From: Rhodothermus marinus
GTDB lineage: Bacteria > Bacteroidota > Rhodothermia > Rhodothermales > Rhodothermaceae
Direction: 5' to 3'
Length of the DNA: 64,000 bases
NCBI RefSeq assembly: GCF_009936275.1
Contig: NZ_AP019797.1
Span: 859,501-923,500 of the forward strand
A program made the position numbers and the translations under genes. Below, piece by piece: positions 1 through 9,792 of this stretch (its first letter is position 1; each line of letters starts with the position of its first letter). The notes beneath the pieces were generated by a model, which searched no databases, was not told the DNA's origin, and saw only the letters and a program-made list of their open reading frames with translations.

Positions 1-345
1 CTGCGCGAGGCCGGGCTGGCGCCGGGCTACGTGGATCTGTACACGTCGACGCGGCACCCGATGAACGTCTATTCGCGCTACTTTGCCGGCAGGCTGGGCT
101 ATCGGGACGTGGAAACGGCCCGTGAGAGTGTGGCCTTGATCGATCAGCTCTATCGGCAGTTTGCCCGCACCGGCGACCGGGCGGGGCAGCACCATGCGAT
201 GGTGATGGCGCTGACCATGTTCAACCGGGCGCGCTGGTCGGGCAAGCAGGAGGCGGCCGAGGTCTACCGGCGCTGGCTGCTGCGCCAGTTGCGGACCGCC
301 CGGCCACGCCGTACGGAAAAGCCGGAGAACACCTCGACCGCCTGA
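1..345 (+). CDS. C-terminal end of an unrecognised protein (5' truncated)
   Basis: The reading frame is open from the first base of the window (codons start at position 1) and ends at a TGA at 343-345, so this is the last 114 residues of a longer protein that begins outside. The GTG at 31 is only an internal codon. The visible part is a helical, Arg-, Ala- and Gln-rich tail with no signal, membrane segment or recognisable motif, ending in a basic stretch. No function can be assigned. A strong hairpin follows at 354-380, but its T-tract faces the opposite gene. Confidence 0.6.
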   Translation: MREAGLAPGYVDLYTSTRHPMNVYSRYFAGRLGYRDVETARESVALIDQLYRQFARTGDRAGQHHAMVMALTMFNRARWSGKQEAAEVYRRWLLRQLRTARPRRTEKPENTSTA

Positions 346-353
346 ACAAAAAA

Positions 354-380
354 GAAGCCCGGCCCCTGCGGCCGGGCTTC
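354..380 (-). terminator. Rho-independent terminator for the DUF5666 gene
   Basis: A perfect 11-bp stem (354-364 with 370-380) closes a 5-nt loop. On the minus strand it is followed directly by a T-rich tract (complement of the A-run at 346-353), so it fits the end of the gene that stops at 410. On the plus strand there is no T-run after the stem, so it is at best a weak terminator for the truncated plus-strand gene. Confidence 0.8.
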
Positions 381-409
381 TGTGGGGTGGTGGTTCGGGG
401 GACGCGCGG

Positions 410-2635
410 CTACCGCATCAGCACCATGGAGCGCGTCTGCACCTGGTTGCCCACACGCAGGCGGTAGAGGTACAGACCGCTGGCGGCCGGACGTCCGGCC
501 TCGTCCGTGGCATCCCAGATCACCTCGTGCTGCCCGGGCGACAGCATGCCCTGCACCAGCGTGCGCACCCGCTGCCCGAGCACGTTATAGATTTCCAGCG
601 TGACGGGCTGCGGTGTCGTGCCGCCGAGTGTGAAGCGGATGGTGGTCTGCTGGCGGAACGGATTCGGGTAGCTGGGGGCCAGCTCGAACGTGGCGGGCAG
701 GGCTGAAGGTTCGGCGCTGGTCGTTGAGGGCGTGCCCAGCACCGTCACGTAGTCGGCCGTGTAGGTGGTGCCGGCCGTGGTGGCGCCGGTCTTGCCGGCC
801 GGAGCCGGTCGGCGTCCGTAGACGATCACCTGCTGGCCGGCCTGCACGTCGCTCCAGGCGATGGGCCGCTGGTGCTCGTCCACCACCACGGTCTGCGCGT
901 CGATCAGGAACGTCATCTGTTGCACGACCACGGCATCGGCGCGCACGCTGTCGGCCTGGCCGGTGGCGGCAACGAAGTCCTCCAGCTTGATTTCCAGCGC
1001 CACCAGTCCCAGTCCGGGCTGGATCGTCGCTTTCACCTCGACGATCTGGCCGGTCTGCAGGTCGGCCAGCGTGATGGGCGTGCCGTCATGGGCCAGAATC
1101 TGCGTGCCGGCATCCACGAAGATCGTCAATCCGGCCACGATCAGGCTGTCGGCACCCAGCGCTTCGATGGTGCCTTTGAATTCCACTTCCTGCGCGTCCT
1201 CGCCGGTCAGCACCCGGATCCGCATGGCCCAGTAGGTACCGTCGGGATGCACCACGCCGCGCACGCGCACTACCATGCCCACCTGCAGGTCGCTCAGCGT
1301 GGCCTGCTGGCCCTGCGCATCGATCACGTAGATGCCGGGACGGGCATGGAAGACCAGACCCGCCACGGTCAGGGTACTGTCGGTCAGCGCTTCGATGGGA
1401 CCGCGCACGTCCACGACCGGATGGAACGCTTTGCGCACCTTGATCCTGGTGGCCAGCAGCGTGCCGTCGGGCTGAATCAGCGCCTTGACCTTGACCAGCA
1501 TGCCCACCTGCAGGTCGGCCAGTGTGAGCGGCCGGTCCCAGGCATCTTCGATCACCGTATTGTTGTTTACCTGGAAGGTCAGACCCCCCACGACCAGGCT
1601 GTCGCCGCCGATCGCCTCGATGCGGCCCACCAGTTCAAATTCGTGTTCGTCGACGTCTTCCACTTCGATTTTCAGCGCAAAGAGCAGCTGATGCCGTGGG
1701 TCGAAGTAGCCTTTGACCTCGACGAACTGGCCCACCTGCAGGTCGGCAAACGACAGCGGCTGGTCGTCTTCGCCGTGGATGCGCGTCAGGTTGGTCACCC
1801 GGAAGGTCAGGCCGCCCACGGTCAGCGTGCTGTCGGTCAGCGCCCGGATGAAGCCCTTGATCTCCACCTTCCGGCGGTGGACTTCTACGTGCGTCTCATT
1901 TTTGACTTCGATTTTTGTGGCCAGCAGTTGGCCATTCTGGTCGATTCGGGCCTTGACTTCGACCAGCAGGCCCACCTGCAGATCGGCCAGCGTGAGCGGC
2001 TGGTCTTCTTCGCCCTGGATGCGCGTGTGGGCGGTCACCCGGATCCGGAAGTCCCGCACCACCAGAACGGAATCCTGGAGTTGCAGGATGGGCCCGGCAA
2101 TTTCGATCTCCGGCAGGTCCTCTCCGCCTTCGGCGCCCGGCATTCCGGCCTCGATCTGAAGGGCGATGAACTGTTCGTTCTGGACTTCACCTTCGATTTC
2201 CACATAGCGGTCGAGGGCCAGCTCGCCCTCGATTTCGGTCTGGGCGGTCAGCCAGAAGGTGAAGCCCTGCACGACCAGGCTGTCTTCACTCAGGGCGTGG
2301 ATGCGGCCGCGGGCTTCCACGCGGTCCGGCCGGTCTTCGGCATGCTCCAGCTCGATCTTGTGGGCGTAGTAGAAACCGTCCGAGCCCAGGTAGCCTTCGA
2401 CCTCCACGCGCTGTCCCACGGTGAGCTGCCCGAAGGGAATGGGCTGCTCCATCGTGTTGTAGATGCGCGTCAGCGCGGTGACCCGGAAGGTGACGCCGTG
2501 TAGCGTCAGATCGGCCTCGCCGATCGCCTCGATGCTTCCTTCCAGCGAAACGCCGGGTCGATCGTCGGCGCGGGCGGTGCCTGCCAGCAGTCCCAGCAGC
2601 AGGGCTACCGCCAGGGTCGTAGCGATGCGTTGCAT
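410..2635 (-). CDS. secreted multi-repeat DUF5666 protein with C-terminal sorting domain
   Basis: A 741-aa protein. I chose the ATG at 2635 because GGAGG sits 6 nt upstream and a clean signal peptide follows (MQRIATTLAVALLL, cleavage near ARA-DD); the frame stays open further upstream to 2785. The mature chain is eight tandem units of about 75 residues that repeat the pattern G-x-IEAL-x-DSL-x-V-x-GLTF...LTLADLQVG-x-VEVK...ATKIEV, which resembles DUF5666 (OB- or beta-barrel-like). Unit 2 is shortened and unit 8 is diverged. The last ~90 residues carry YPNPF, IYNVLGQ and SGLYLYRL, typical of the type IX secretion sorting tail or FlgD-like Ig domain of Bacteroidota. It is probably exported to the cell surface. 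Its ligand is unknown. Confidence 0.85.
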   Translation of the reverse strand: MQRIATTLAVALLLGLLAGTARADDRPGVSLEGSIEAIGEADLTLHGVTFRVTALTRIYNTMEQPIPFGQLTVGQRVEVEGYLGSDGFYYAHKIELEHAEDRPDRVEARGRIHALSEDSLVVQGFTFWLTAQTEIEGELALDRYVEIEGEVQNEQFIALQIEAGMPGAEGGEDLPEIEIAGPILQLQDSVLVVRDFRIRVTAHTRIQGEEDQPLTLADLQVGLLVEVKARIDQNGQLLATKIEVKNETHVEVHRRKVEIKGFIRALTDSTLTVGGLTFRVTNLTRIHGEDDQPLSFADLQVGQFVEVKGYFDPRHQLLFALKIEVEDVDEHEFELVGRIEAIGGDSLVVGGLTFQVNNNTVIEDAWDRPLTLADLQVGMLVKVKALIQPDGTLLATRIKVRKAFHPVVDVRGPIEALTDSTLTVAGLVFHARPGIYVIDAQGQQATLSDLQVGMVVRVRGVVHPDGTYWAMRIRVLTGEDAQEVEFKGTIEALGADSLIVAGLTIFVDAGTQILAHDGTPITLADLQTGQIVEVKATIQPGLGLVALEIKLEDFVAATGQADSVRADAVVVQQMTFLIDAQTVVVDEHQRPIAWSDVQAGQQVIVYGRRPAPAGKTGATTAGTTYTADYVTVLGTPSTTSAEPSALPATFELAPSYPNPFRQQTTIRFTLGGTTPQPVTLEIYNVLGQRVRTLVQGMLSPGQHEVIWDATDEAGRPAASGLYLYRLRVGNQVQTRSMVLMR

Positions 2636-2808
2636 GATCGCCTCCATTTGGTTTGGTGAAACACGACACGCGACGCTGAATTGCTGTCGCAACAACGATG
2701 CCAGTAACAGATCTGCACAAAATGAGCAGAAAAGCAGTGATTGGGTGCGAAAAGAAGTAATGAGGGGTGTGCAACATGTGCGCACTGCAGTTCAACAAGG
2801 ATTAAAGG

Positions 2809-2836
2809 TTGCGCACGTGTTTCTGTGCTATCTTTA
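2809..2836 (+). promoter_or_regulatory. predicted valS promoter (Bacteroidota type)
   Basis: TATCTTTA at 2829-2836 matches the Bacteroidota -7 element (TAnnTTTG) at seven of eight positions, and a TTG lies at 2809-2811 with a 17-nt gap, fitting the -33 element. The predicted transcript would have an untranslated leader of about 75 nt before the ATG at 2920. No T-box sequence or specifier stem was recognised in that leader. Confidence 0.5.
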
Positions 2837-2919
2837 AAAAAAATGCCGCCGGAACTCCCGGCAGTGCCTCAGGTTGAGAGAAAACGCTGAGCTGATGTGC
2901 GTCTGAAACGGCCGAGGTT

Positions 2920-5607
2920 ATGGCAGGAGAGCCGCTGCTGAAGACCGAGCGGGTACGAAAGGTCTACGATCCGCAGGAGATCGAGCCCCGCTGGTACGCC
3001 TACTGGGAGGCGAACAACTTTTTCCGGGCGGAAATCCGACCCGACAGGACGCCTTTCGTGATCATGATGCCGCCGCCCAACGTAACCGGGCGGCTTCACA
3101 TGGGCCATGCGCTGCAGGATACGATTCAGGACGCGCTGACGCGTATCCGGCGCATGCAGGGCTACGAGGCGCTCTGGCTGCCGGGCATCGACCATGCGGG
3201 CATTGCCACGCAGAACGTGGTCGAGCGCGAGCTGCGCGACAAAGAGGGTAAGACGCGGCACGATCTGGGCCGCGAGGCCTTCCTGCAGCGCGTCTGGCGG
3301 TGGAAGGAGGAGTACGGCGACATCATCCTGCAGCAGAAACGCCGGCTGGGCGACTCCTGCGACTGGTCGCGCACGCGCTTCACGATGGACGAGGGCTTCA
3401 CGCGGGCCGTGCAGGAGGCCTTCATCCGGCTTTACAACGAGGGACTCATCTACCGGGGCGACTACCTGGTCAACTGGTGCCCGGTGGACCAGACCGCGCT
3501 CTCGGACGAGGAGGTGGACAACGTCGAGCAGGACGGCCACCTCTGGTACATCCGCTACCCGCTCGTTGACGGCAGCGGCTACATCACGATCGCCACAACG
3601 CGCCCCGAGACGATGCTGGGCGACACGGCCGTGGCCGTGCATCCCGAAGACGAGCGCTACCGCCATCTGATCGGCAAGAAGGTGCGGCTTCCGCTCCTCG
3701 GACGCGAGATCCCGATCATCGCCGACGAGCACGTGAAGCGGGACTTCGGCGCGGGTGCCCTCAAGATCACGCCCGGCCACGACAAGAACGACTTCGAGAT
3801 CGGCCAGCGCCATGGCCTGCCGATCATCAACATCATGAACCCGGACGGCACCATCAACGAAAACGGTGGGCCGTATGCCGGACTGGATCGCTTCGAGGCG
3901 CGCAAGCGCATCGTCGAGGACCTGCGGGCGCAGGGGCTGCTCGAAAAGGTGGAGCCCTACCGCCACACGGTGCCCATTTCCAGCCGCTCGAAGGCGATCA
4001 TCGAGCCGATGCTCTCCCGGCAGTGGTTCGTGCGGATGAGGCCGCTGGCCGAGCCGGCCATCGAGGCTGTGCGACGGGGAGAGATCCGGTTTTATCCGGA
4101 GCGGTGGGCCAACGAGTACTTCCGCTGGATGGAAAACATCCGCGACTGGTGCATCAGCCGCCAGATCTGGTGGGGCCACCGCATTCCGGTCTGGTACTAC
4201 ACGGACGAAAACGGCCAGATCGACGAGTCGAAGGGCTTCGTGGTGTCGATCGAGCAGCCCGAGCCCGGCATGGTGCAGGACGAAGACGTGCTCGACACGT
4301 GGTTTTCGTCCTGGCTCTGGCCGTTTGCCACGCTGGGCTGGCCCGATCAGACGCCCGATCTGGCGTACTTCTATCCGACCACGGTGCTCGTCTCGGGCTA
4401 CGACATCCTGTTTTTCTGGATCGCCCGCATGATCATGGCGGGCATTCACTTCACCGGCAAGATCCCCTTCCGGGATGTGTTCATCACCGGCATGGTCAAG
4501 GACAAGTACGGCCGGTGGATGTCGAAAAGCCTGGGCAACGGCATCGACCCGCTGGAGATGATCGATCAGTACGGGGCCGATGCCGTGCGCTACTCGCTGA
4601 CGGTGCTCTGCACGCAGGGGCAGGACATCAAGCTCGACCCCTCGAAGTTCGAGATGGGTCGCAATTTTGCCAACAAGATCTGGAACGCCTTCAACGTCTT
4701 CGGTCAGTTCATGGAGACCGACGACGAGGGGCGGCCCTTGCGGGATTATCGCCGCCAGCGCCGTTTCGAGGAGCTGTCGCTCGTGGAGCGCTGGATGGTG
4801 ACGCGTCTGAACCAGACGATCGCCACGGTCAACGAGGCGATCGATCGCTACCGGCTCAACGAGGCGCTGCTGACCATCTACGATCTCTTCTGGGGCGACT
4901 ATTGTGACTGGTATCTGGAGCTGATCAAGCCGCCACGCGGCCAGGCCATGGACGACGAGCCGATCGCGCTGGCCGTCGAACTCTACGAAAAGATGATCCA
5001 GCTCCTGCATCCGTTCATGCCGTTCATCACCGAGGCGCTCTGGTGGCGGCTGCGGCCGCGCGGCGAACGGGAGGCGTGCATTGTCTCGCGCTGGCCCGAG
5101 CAGAACCCGGAAGAAATTGACGAGACGGCGCTGGTGCGCTTTGGCCGCATTCAGGAGATGATTTCGGGCATTCGGAACGTGCGGAGCACCTACGGCGTGC
5201 CGCCCGGCCGCGAAATCCGGGCGCTGATCAACGTCCCGGAGACGGAGGCAGAAGAAGTGGCCCACCTGGAGGCCCATCGCGACTACTTTGCGCGACTGGC
5301 TCGTGTGGGTGAGCTGAGCGTCGGGGTCGGGCTGGAGCGGCCGAAGGCCAGCGCCACCGTGGTGGTGGGCCGCTACGAGGTGTACGTGCCGCTGGCTGAC
5401 GTGATCGATCTGGAGCAGGAGCGGGCACGCCTGGAAAAAGAGATCGCGCAGAAGGAACGCTTTCTGGAAAGCGTGCGCAAAAAACTCCAGAATCCGCAGT
5501 TTCTGGAAAAGGCGCCGGCCGAGGTGGTGGCCCGCGAGCGCCAGAAGGAGCAGGATGCCCGGGCCGAACTGGAGCGCCTGCAGGCCAACCTGGCCGCGCT
5601 GAGCTGA
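2920..5607 (+). CDS. valS: valyl-tRNA synthetase
   Basis: Class I aminoacyl-tRNA synthetase that charges tRNA-Val in the cytoplasm; 895 aa, normal for ValRS. The HIGH motif is HMGH at residues 60-63, inside the ValRS block PPPNVTGRLHMGH. The second ATP-binding motif reads WMSKS at 533-537 followed by LGNGIDPL, so the usual first Lys is Trp. The editing (CP1) domain lies between them. The C-terminal ~70 residues form the expected coiled-coil arm that contacts tRNA (residues from about 825 on, many Glu, Arg and Lys). The start has GAGG only 3 nt upstream. pyrB follows after 18 nt and is probably co-transcribed. Confidence 0.97.
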   Translation: MAGEPLLKTERVRKVYDPQEIEPRWYAYWEANNFFRAEIRPDRTPFVIMMPPPNVTGRLHMGHALQDTIQDALTRIRRMQGYEALWLPGIDHAGIATQNVVERELRDKEGKTRHDLGREAFLQRVWRWKEEYGDIILQQKRRLGDSCDWSRTRFTMDEGFTRAVQEAFIRLYNEGLIYRGDYLVNWCPVDQTALSDEEVDNVEQDGHLWYIRYPLVDGSGYITIATTRPETMLGDTAVAVHPEDERYRHLIGKKVRLPLLGREIPIIADEHVKRDFGAGALKITPGHDKNDFEIGQRHGLPIINIMNPDGTINENGGPYAGLDRFEARKRIVEDLRAQGLLEKVEPYRHTVPISSRSKAIIEPMLSRQWFVRMRPLAEPAIEAVRRGEIRFYPERWANEYFRWMENIRDWCISRQIWWGHRIPVWYYTDENGQIDESKGFVVSIEQPEPGMVQDEDVLDTWFSSWLWPFATLGWPDQTPDLAYFYPTTVLVSGYDILFFWIARMIMAGIHFTGKIPFRDVFITGMVKDKYGRWMSKSLGNGIDPLEMIDQYGADAVRYSLTVLCTQGQDIKLDPSKFEMGRNFANKIWNAFNVFGQFMETDDEGRPLRDYRRQRRFEELSLVERWMVTRLNQTIATVNEAIDRYRLNEALLTIYDLFWGDYCDWYLELIKPPRGQAMDDEPIALAVELYEKMIQLLHPFMPFITEALWWRLRPRGEREACIVSRWPEQNPEEIDETALVRFGRIQEMISGIRNVRSTYGVPPGREIRALINVPETEAEEVAHLEAHRDYFARLARVGELSVGVGLERPKASATVVVGRYEVYVPLADVIDLEQERARLEKEIAQKERFLESVRKKLQNPQFLEKAPAEVVARERQKEQDARAELERLQANLAALS

Positions 5608-5625
5608 ACCTGCGCTGAACCGAAC

Positions 5626-6585
<960 letters not shown>

Positions 6586-6589
6586 CGCT

Positions 6590-7753
6590 TCAGGCTTCGA
6601 GCGGCCGACCCGTGCGCTGCGCCGTTTCCACGTAGGTGCGGATGGCATCGGCAATGTAGGCCTGCTGCTCCGGCGTCAGCTCGGTGTGCATGGGCAGTGA
6701 GAGCACTTCGCGGGCGGCTTTTTCTGCTTCCGGAAGCGTATCGTGCGGACCGAAGTCCGCAAAGGCCGGCAGCTGGTGCAGGGGCACCGGGTAGTAGATG
6801 GCTGTGGGAATGCCGCGCTGCTGTAGATAGCGCTGAAGCCCGTCGCGGCCGCCGGGCACGTCCGGGTGAACGCGAATCGTGTACTGGTGGAAAACGTGCG
6901 TGCGTTTCGGAGCGCGGTAGGGCAGCGTCAGGCCCGGACAGTCGGCCAGCAGTGCATCGTACCGGGCGGCGGCTTCCTGACGCGCCCGCGTGTAGGCGTC
7001 CAGATGGCGTAGCTTGACGCGCAGAATGGCCGCCTGCAGCGCATCGAGCCGGCTGTTGACGCCGATCAGTTCGTGGTAATACTTGCGCCGGGCGCCGTGG
7101 TTGGCCAGCATCGACAGCCGCTCGTGCAGGGCAGGATCGTCGGTGAGCACGGCCCCGCCGTCGCCGTAGGCTCCCAGATTTTTGGACGGAAAGAACGACA
7201 GGCAGCCGATATGGCCGAAGGTGCCGGTCTTGCGGTCCCGGTAGATGGCGCCGATGGCCTGGGCGTTGTCTTCGATGACGAACAGCCGGTGGCGTTCGGC
7301 CAGCTCCAGCAGCGGTGCCAGATCGGCCGCCTGGCCGAACAGATGGACGGGCACGATGGCGCGGGTGCGGGGCGAAATCCGGGCTTCGACGCTGGCCGGG
7401 TCCAGGTTGAACGTCCTGGGATCGATGTCGGCGAAGACCGGCCGGATGCCCAGCAGGGCCGCCGCCTCGGCCGTGGCCACGAACGTAAAGGCCGGCACGA
7501 TCACTTCGTCGCCCGGCTTCAGGCCCAGCGCCATGTAGGCCAGTTGCAGCGCATCGGTGCCGTTGCCCACGCCCAGCGCGAAGCGGCAGCCCAGATAGGA
7601 CGCCAGCTCCTCTTCGAGGCGGGCCACGACCGGCCCCCGGATGAACTGACCGCTTTCCAGCACTTCTTCGATGGCCGCAAGGATTTCTTCGCGGATGGCC
7701 CGGTACTGGCCCACCAGATCGACCATCTGCAGCCCAGGGGGTGCTTCCGCCAT
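6590..7753 (-). CDS. DegT/DnrJ/EryC1/StrS family aminotransferase
   Basis: A 387-aa PLP-dependent sugar aminotransferase, cytoplasmic, of the family that adds an amino group to nucleotide-linked keto-sugars for surface polysaccharide. The substrate-binding block GVGNGTDAL is at 61-69, the PLP-facing Asp is in EDNAQAIGA (161-169), and the Schiff-base Lys is K191 in FFPSKNLG. The sequence around these blocks most resembles WbpE/Per-like enzymes that act on 3-keto or 4-keto sugars, but the exact substrate cannot be read. It is a lone gene. Its start is separated from the divergent small ORF at 7860 by about 100 nt holding a TATCTTG promoter-like element on the minus strand. Confidence 0.9.
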   Translation of the reverse strand: MAEAPPGLQMVDLVGQYRAIREEILAAIEEVLESGQFIRGPVVARLEEELASYLGCRFALGVGNGTDALQLAYMALGLKPGDEVIVPAFTFVATAEAAALLGIRPVFADIDPRTFNLDPASVEARISPRTRAIVPVHLFGQAADLAPLLELAERHRLFVIEDNAQAIGAIYRDRKTGTFGHIGCLSFFPSKNLGAYGDGGAVLTDDPALHERLSMLANHGARRKYYHELIGVNSRLDALQAAILRVKLRHLDAYTRARQEAAARYDALLADCPGLTLPYRAPKRTHVFHQYTIRVHPDVPGGRDGLQRYLQQRGIPTAIYYPVPLHQLPAFADFGPHDTLPEAEKAAREVLSLPMHTELTPEQQAYIADAIRTYVETAQRTGRPLEA

Positions 7754-7859
7754 GTCGTTTTGACGGGTTGGTTACAACAAAAGCAAGATACGAAACGCCA
7801 GAACTCGGCGCGGGGAAGTTTCGTAGGGAAAGCAATCCGAAAACCAGGCGCGTTATGCC

Positions 7860-7985
7860 ATGATGAACCTGTTGCAGGGGCCGGTCTCCATGCCGACCGG
7901 GCTGGAGTGGCTTCCGATTGCCAGCGTGCTGGTTCCGGCGGTGCTTCTGATCGTGCTGATCTACCTGGCCCGCCGGGCCACCTGA
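7860..7985 (+). CDS. small single-span membrane peptide (hypothetical)
   Basis: A 41-aa ORF starting with two consecutive ATG codons and ending at TGA 7983-7985. Residues about 17-36 are one hydrophobic helix (WLPIASVLVPAVLLIVLIYL) followed by the basic tail ARRAT, so it would sit in the inner membrane with a positive C-terminus. It is followed after 6 nt by a strong hairpin terminator, which supports it being a real transcript end. No convincing Shine-Dalgarno is seen, and no homologous family is recognised. Confidence 0.45.
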   Translation: MMNLLQGPVSMPTGLEWLPIASVLVPAVLLIVLIYLARRAT

Positions 7986-7991
7986 AAAAGC

Positions 7992-8020
7992 GAAAGGCCC
8001 GCCATCGTGGCGGGCCTTTC
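7992..8020. terminator. bidirectional Rho-independent terminator
   Basis: A perfect 12-bp stem (7992-8003 with 8009-8020) with the 5-nt loop ATCGT. The arm ends supply TTTC on the plus strand, and the A-run at 7985-7989 supplies a T-tract on the minus strand. It separates the plus-strand 41-aa peptide from the convergent TPR gene that stops at 8041. Confidence 0.8.
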
Positions 8021-8040
8021 GGTCAGCATACCGGCAAGAC

Positions 8041-8913
8041 TTATCGCGACGAGGAGAGCTGCGACAGGTAGTGCTCGGCCGGCGCCTTGTAGCTACCGTA
8101 GAGCGCGTTGCTGAAGGCCTCGCGGGCTTTTTCCTTGTCGCCCATCAGCATGTAGGCCTCGCCCATCACGAAGTAGATCTTGGCTTTGTCCGTGCGGCTA
8201 CCCCGGTGCAGCTCCAGCGCCTTCTGGGCCATTTCCACGGACTTCTGATACTCTCCCAGCGTCTTCAGCGCCTCGGCATAGTAGTAGTACACATCGGCAT
8301 CGGGCGAGACGTCCTCGATCTGCAGCAGTTCGTCCAGGTAGCCGATGGCCTCACGAGCGTCTGAGGGATTCGGATTGCCGCCGTTGCGGGCCAGTGTGCT
8401 GGAGGCCAGATAGAGGTAATGGTCCCGAATGGCTTTTTCGGCGGCCTGCAGCGTTTGGCGATCCTGGGCCTCCTTGCTGACGGCCAGCGCCTGCTTCAGC
8501 GTTTCGAGCCCCTCGTCAATGCGGTTGAGCTTGAGCAGCGCCAGCCCCTTGCCCAGGTAATTCTTCGGATAGGACGGGTCGTGCTCGATCCCTTTTGTGT
8601 AATGCTCCAGCGCCTTGTCGTACTGCTCGTTGCGATAGGCCCGGAGGCCGAAGTTGTAGTCGAGCTGGGCCACAATGCGCAGCGCTTTCTGAGCGACCTC
8701 TTCATCGTTGGCCTGTTTGGCCATCTCCGCCGCCTTCAGAAAGCCCTCGTACGCCTTCTGATACTGCTTGGCCTTGGCGTCTTCGAGCGCCTGATTGAAA
8801 ACCTTCTTGTACTCGTCCGCCTGCTGGGCGCGGGTGGTCACAGGGGTCAACACGACGGCCAGCAGGGCCATGCCCAGCAGAAGAACCGCGCGCATGCTTC
8901 CTTTCTGCATCAT
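8041..8913 (-). CDS. secreted tetratricopeptide repeat protein
   Basis: A 290-aa protein with an N-terminal signal sequence (MRAVLLLGMALLAVVL, cleavage near TRA-QQ), so probably periplasmic. The rest is helical TPR-type repeats: YNFGLRAYRNEQYDKALEHY, NYLGKGLALLKLNRIDEGLE, YYYAEALKTLGEYQKSVEMA and YFVMGEAYMLMGDKEKAREA each fit the 34-residue pattern. Candidate starts are ATG 8913, 8910 and 8895. I chose 8913, behind GAGAG, though 8895 also gives a full signal peptide. A scaffold or assembly role is usual for such proteins; no partner can be inferred. Confidence 0.8.
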   Translation of the reverse strand: MMQKGSMRAVLLLGMALLAVVLTPVTTRAQQADEYKKVFNQALEDAKAKQYQKAYEGFLKAAEMAKQANDEEVAQKALRIVAQLDYNFGLRAYRNEQYDKALEHYTKGIEHDPSYPKNYLGKGLALLKLNRIDEGLETLKQALAVSKEAQDRQTLQAAEKAIRDHYLYLASSTLARNGGNPNPSDAREAIGYLDELLQIEDVSPDADVYYYYAEALKTLGEYQKSVEMAQKALELHRGSRTDKAKIYFVMGEAYMLMGDKEKAREAFSNALYGSYKAPAEHYLSQLSSSR

Positions 8914-8979
8914 CGCTCTCTGGTTGGAGTGTTTTGGAAATTCGAAACTTGCGGCCAGGTCGCCTTTGAAGACAAGGCT

Positions 8980-8987
8980 TAAAGATA
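8980..8987 (-). promoter_or_regulatory. predicted -7 promoter element of the TPR gene
   Basis: On the minus strand these eight bases read TATCTTTA, one mismatch from the Bacteroidota -7 consensus and identical to the element ahead of valS. It lies about 67 nt upstream of the TPR start. A matching -33 TTG is not clear; a T-rich tract lies at about the right distance. Confidence 0.4.
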
Positions 8988-9042
8988 CAAGTTCCAGCGG
9001 TAAAAAGAAAGATAACCGGTTTTTCACGAAAACTACACAGCG

Positions 9043-9786
9043 CTAAAAGTTAGGTCCGAGCGCACGTTCCCGGTAGAAGGTTTCGATAATCTCGGCCGCC
9101 TCTTCTGGCTCATCTGTGAGCATGAACAGCTCCAGATCTTCAGGCGAGATATTGCCGGCGGCCAGCATCTCGTTGCGAAGCCAGTCGAGAAGGCCGCTCC
9201 AGTAGTCGGTGCCCATCAGGATAACCGGGAAGCGGGAGGCCTTGCCGGTCTGAATGAGCGTCAGCGCCTCGAACAGCTCGTCCATCGTGCCGAATCCGCC
9301 GGGCAGCACGATGAAGCCCTGCGCGTACTTGACGAACATCACCTTCCGCACGAAGAAAAAGTCGAAGTTGATCAGCTTGTCGCGGTCGATGTAGGGGTTG
9401 CTCTCCTGCTCGTGCGGGATGACAATGTTCAGCCCCACCGATACGCCGCCGGCCTCCTTGGCGCCTTTATTGGCGGCCTCCATGATGCCGGGACCGCCGC
9501 CGGTGATGACCCCGAAGCCGTGCTTGACCAGACAGCGGCCCACAGCCTCGGCCATCCGGTAGTAACGATGACCGCGGGGTGTGCGTGCCGAGCCGAAGAT
9601 CGACACGCACGGGCCGATGCGCGAGAGCGTCTCGAAGCCCTCGACGAATTCCGACATGATCCGGAAAATGCGCCAGAGGTCTTTGATCTGACGCTGCTGC
9701 CAGGCCAGCGCTTCGGCTTCCGAGAGCTTGCTGAGCGGATGGCGGGCGTGTCCGTCGGTTCGTGACAGCGGAAACGGCTTGTCCAT
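9043..9786 (-). CDS. LOG family protein (TIGR00730-type Rossmann fold)
   Basis: A 247-aa cytoplasmic protein of the family that includes cytokinin riboside 5'-monophosphate phosphoribohydrolase (LOG) and bacterial nucleoside monophosphate N-glycosidases. The family motifs are intact: GGGPGIMEA (97-105) and PGGFGTMDE (162-170). The N-terminal ~50 residues (charged and Trp-rich, including a KDLWRIFRIMSEFV stretch) are an extension also seen in longer family members. It starts 6 nt after the stop of the OmpA lipoprotein gene, so the two probably share a transcript. In bacteria the physiological substrate is usually AMP or an unknown nucleotide. Confidence 0.88.
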   Translation of the reverse strand: MDKPFPLSRTDGHARHPLSKLSEAEALAWQQRQIKDLWRIFRIMSEFVEGFETLSRIGPCVSIFGSARTPRGHRYYRMAEAVGRCLVKHGFGVITGGGPGIMEAANKGAKEAGGVSVGLNIVIPHEQESNPYIDRDKLINFDFFFVRKVMFVKYAQGFIVLPGGFGTMDELFEALTLIQTGKASRFPVILMGTDYWSGLLDWLRNEMLAAGNISPEDLELFMLTDEPEEAAEIIETFYRERALGPNF

Positions 9787-9792
9787 GGTTCC

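Noticed and set aside
872-2503. 543-codon open frame on the plus strand across the DUF5666 gene
   Set aside because: Shadow frame: its repeats only mirror the DNA repeats of the real gene, and it has no start signal or recognisable family.
2837-2919. T-box riboswitch in the valS leader
   Set aside because: The leader is about 75 nt, far too short, and no T-box sequence or specifier stem is present; only a 5-bp GC hairpin is seen.
2869-5277. 802-codon open frame opposite valS
   Set aside because: Arg-, His- and Asp-rich shadow of valS on the other strand with no motif of its own.
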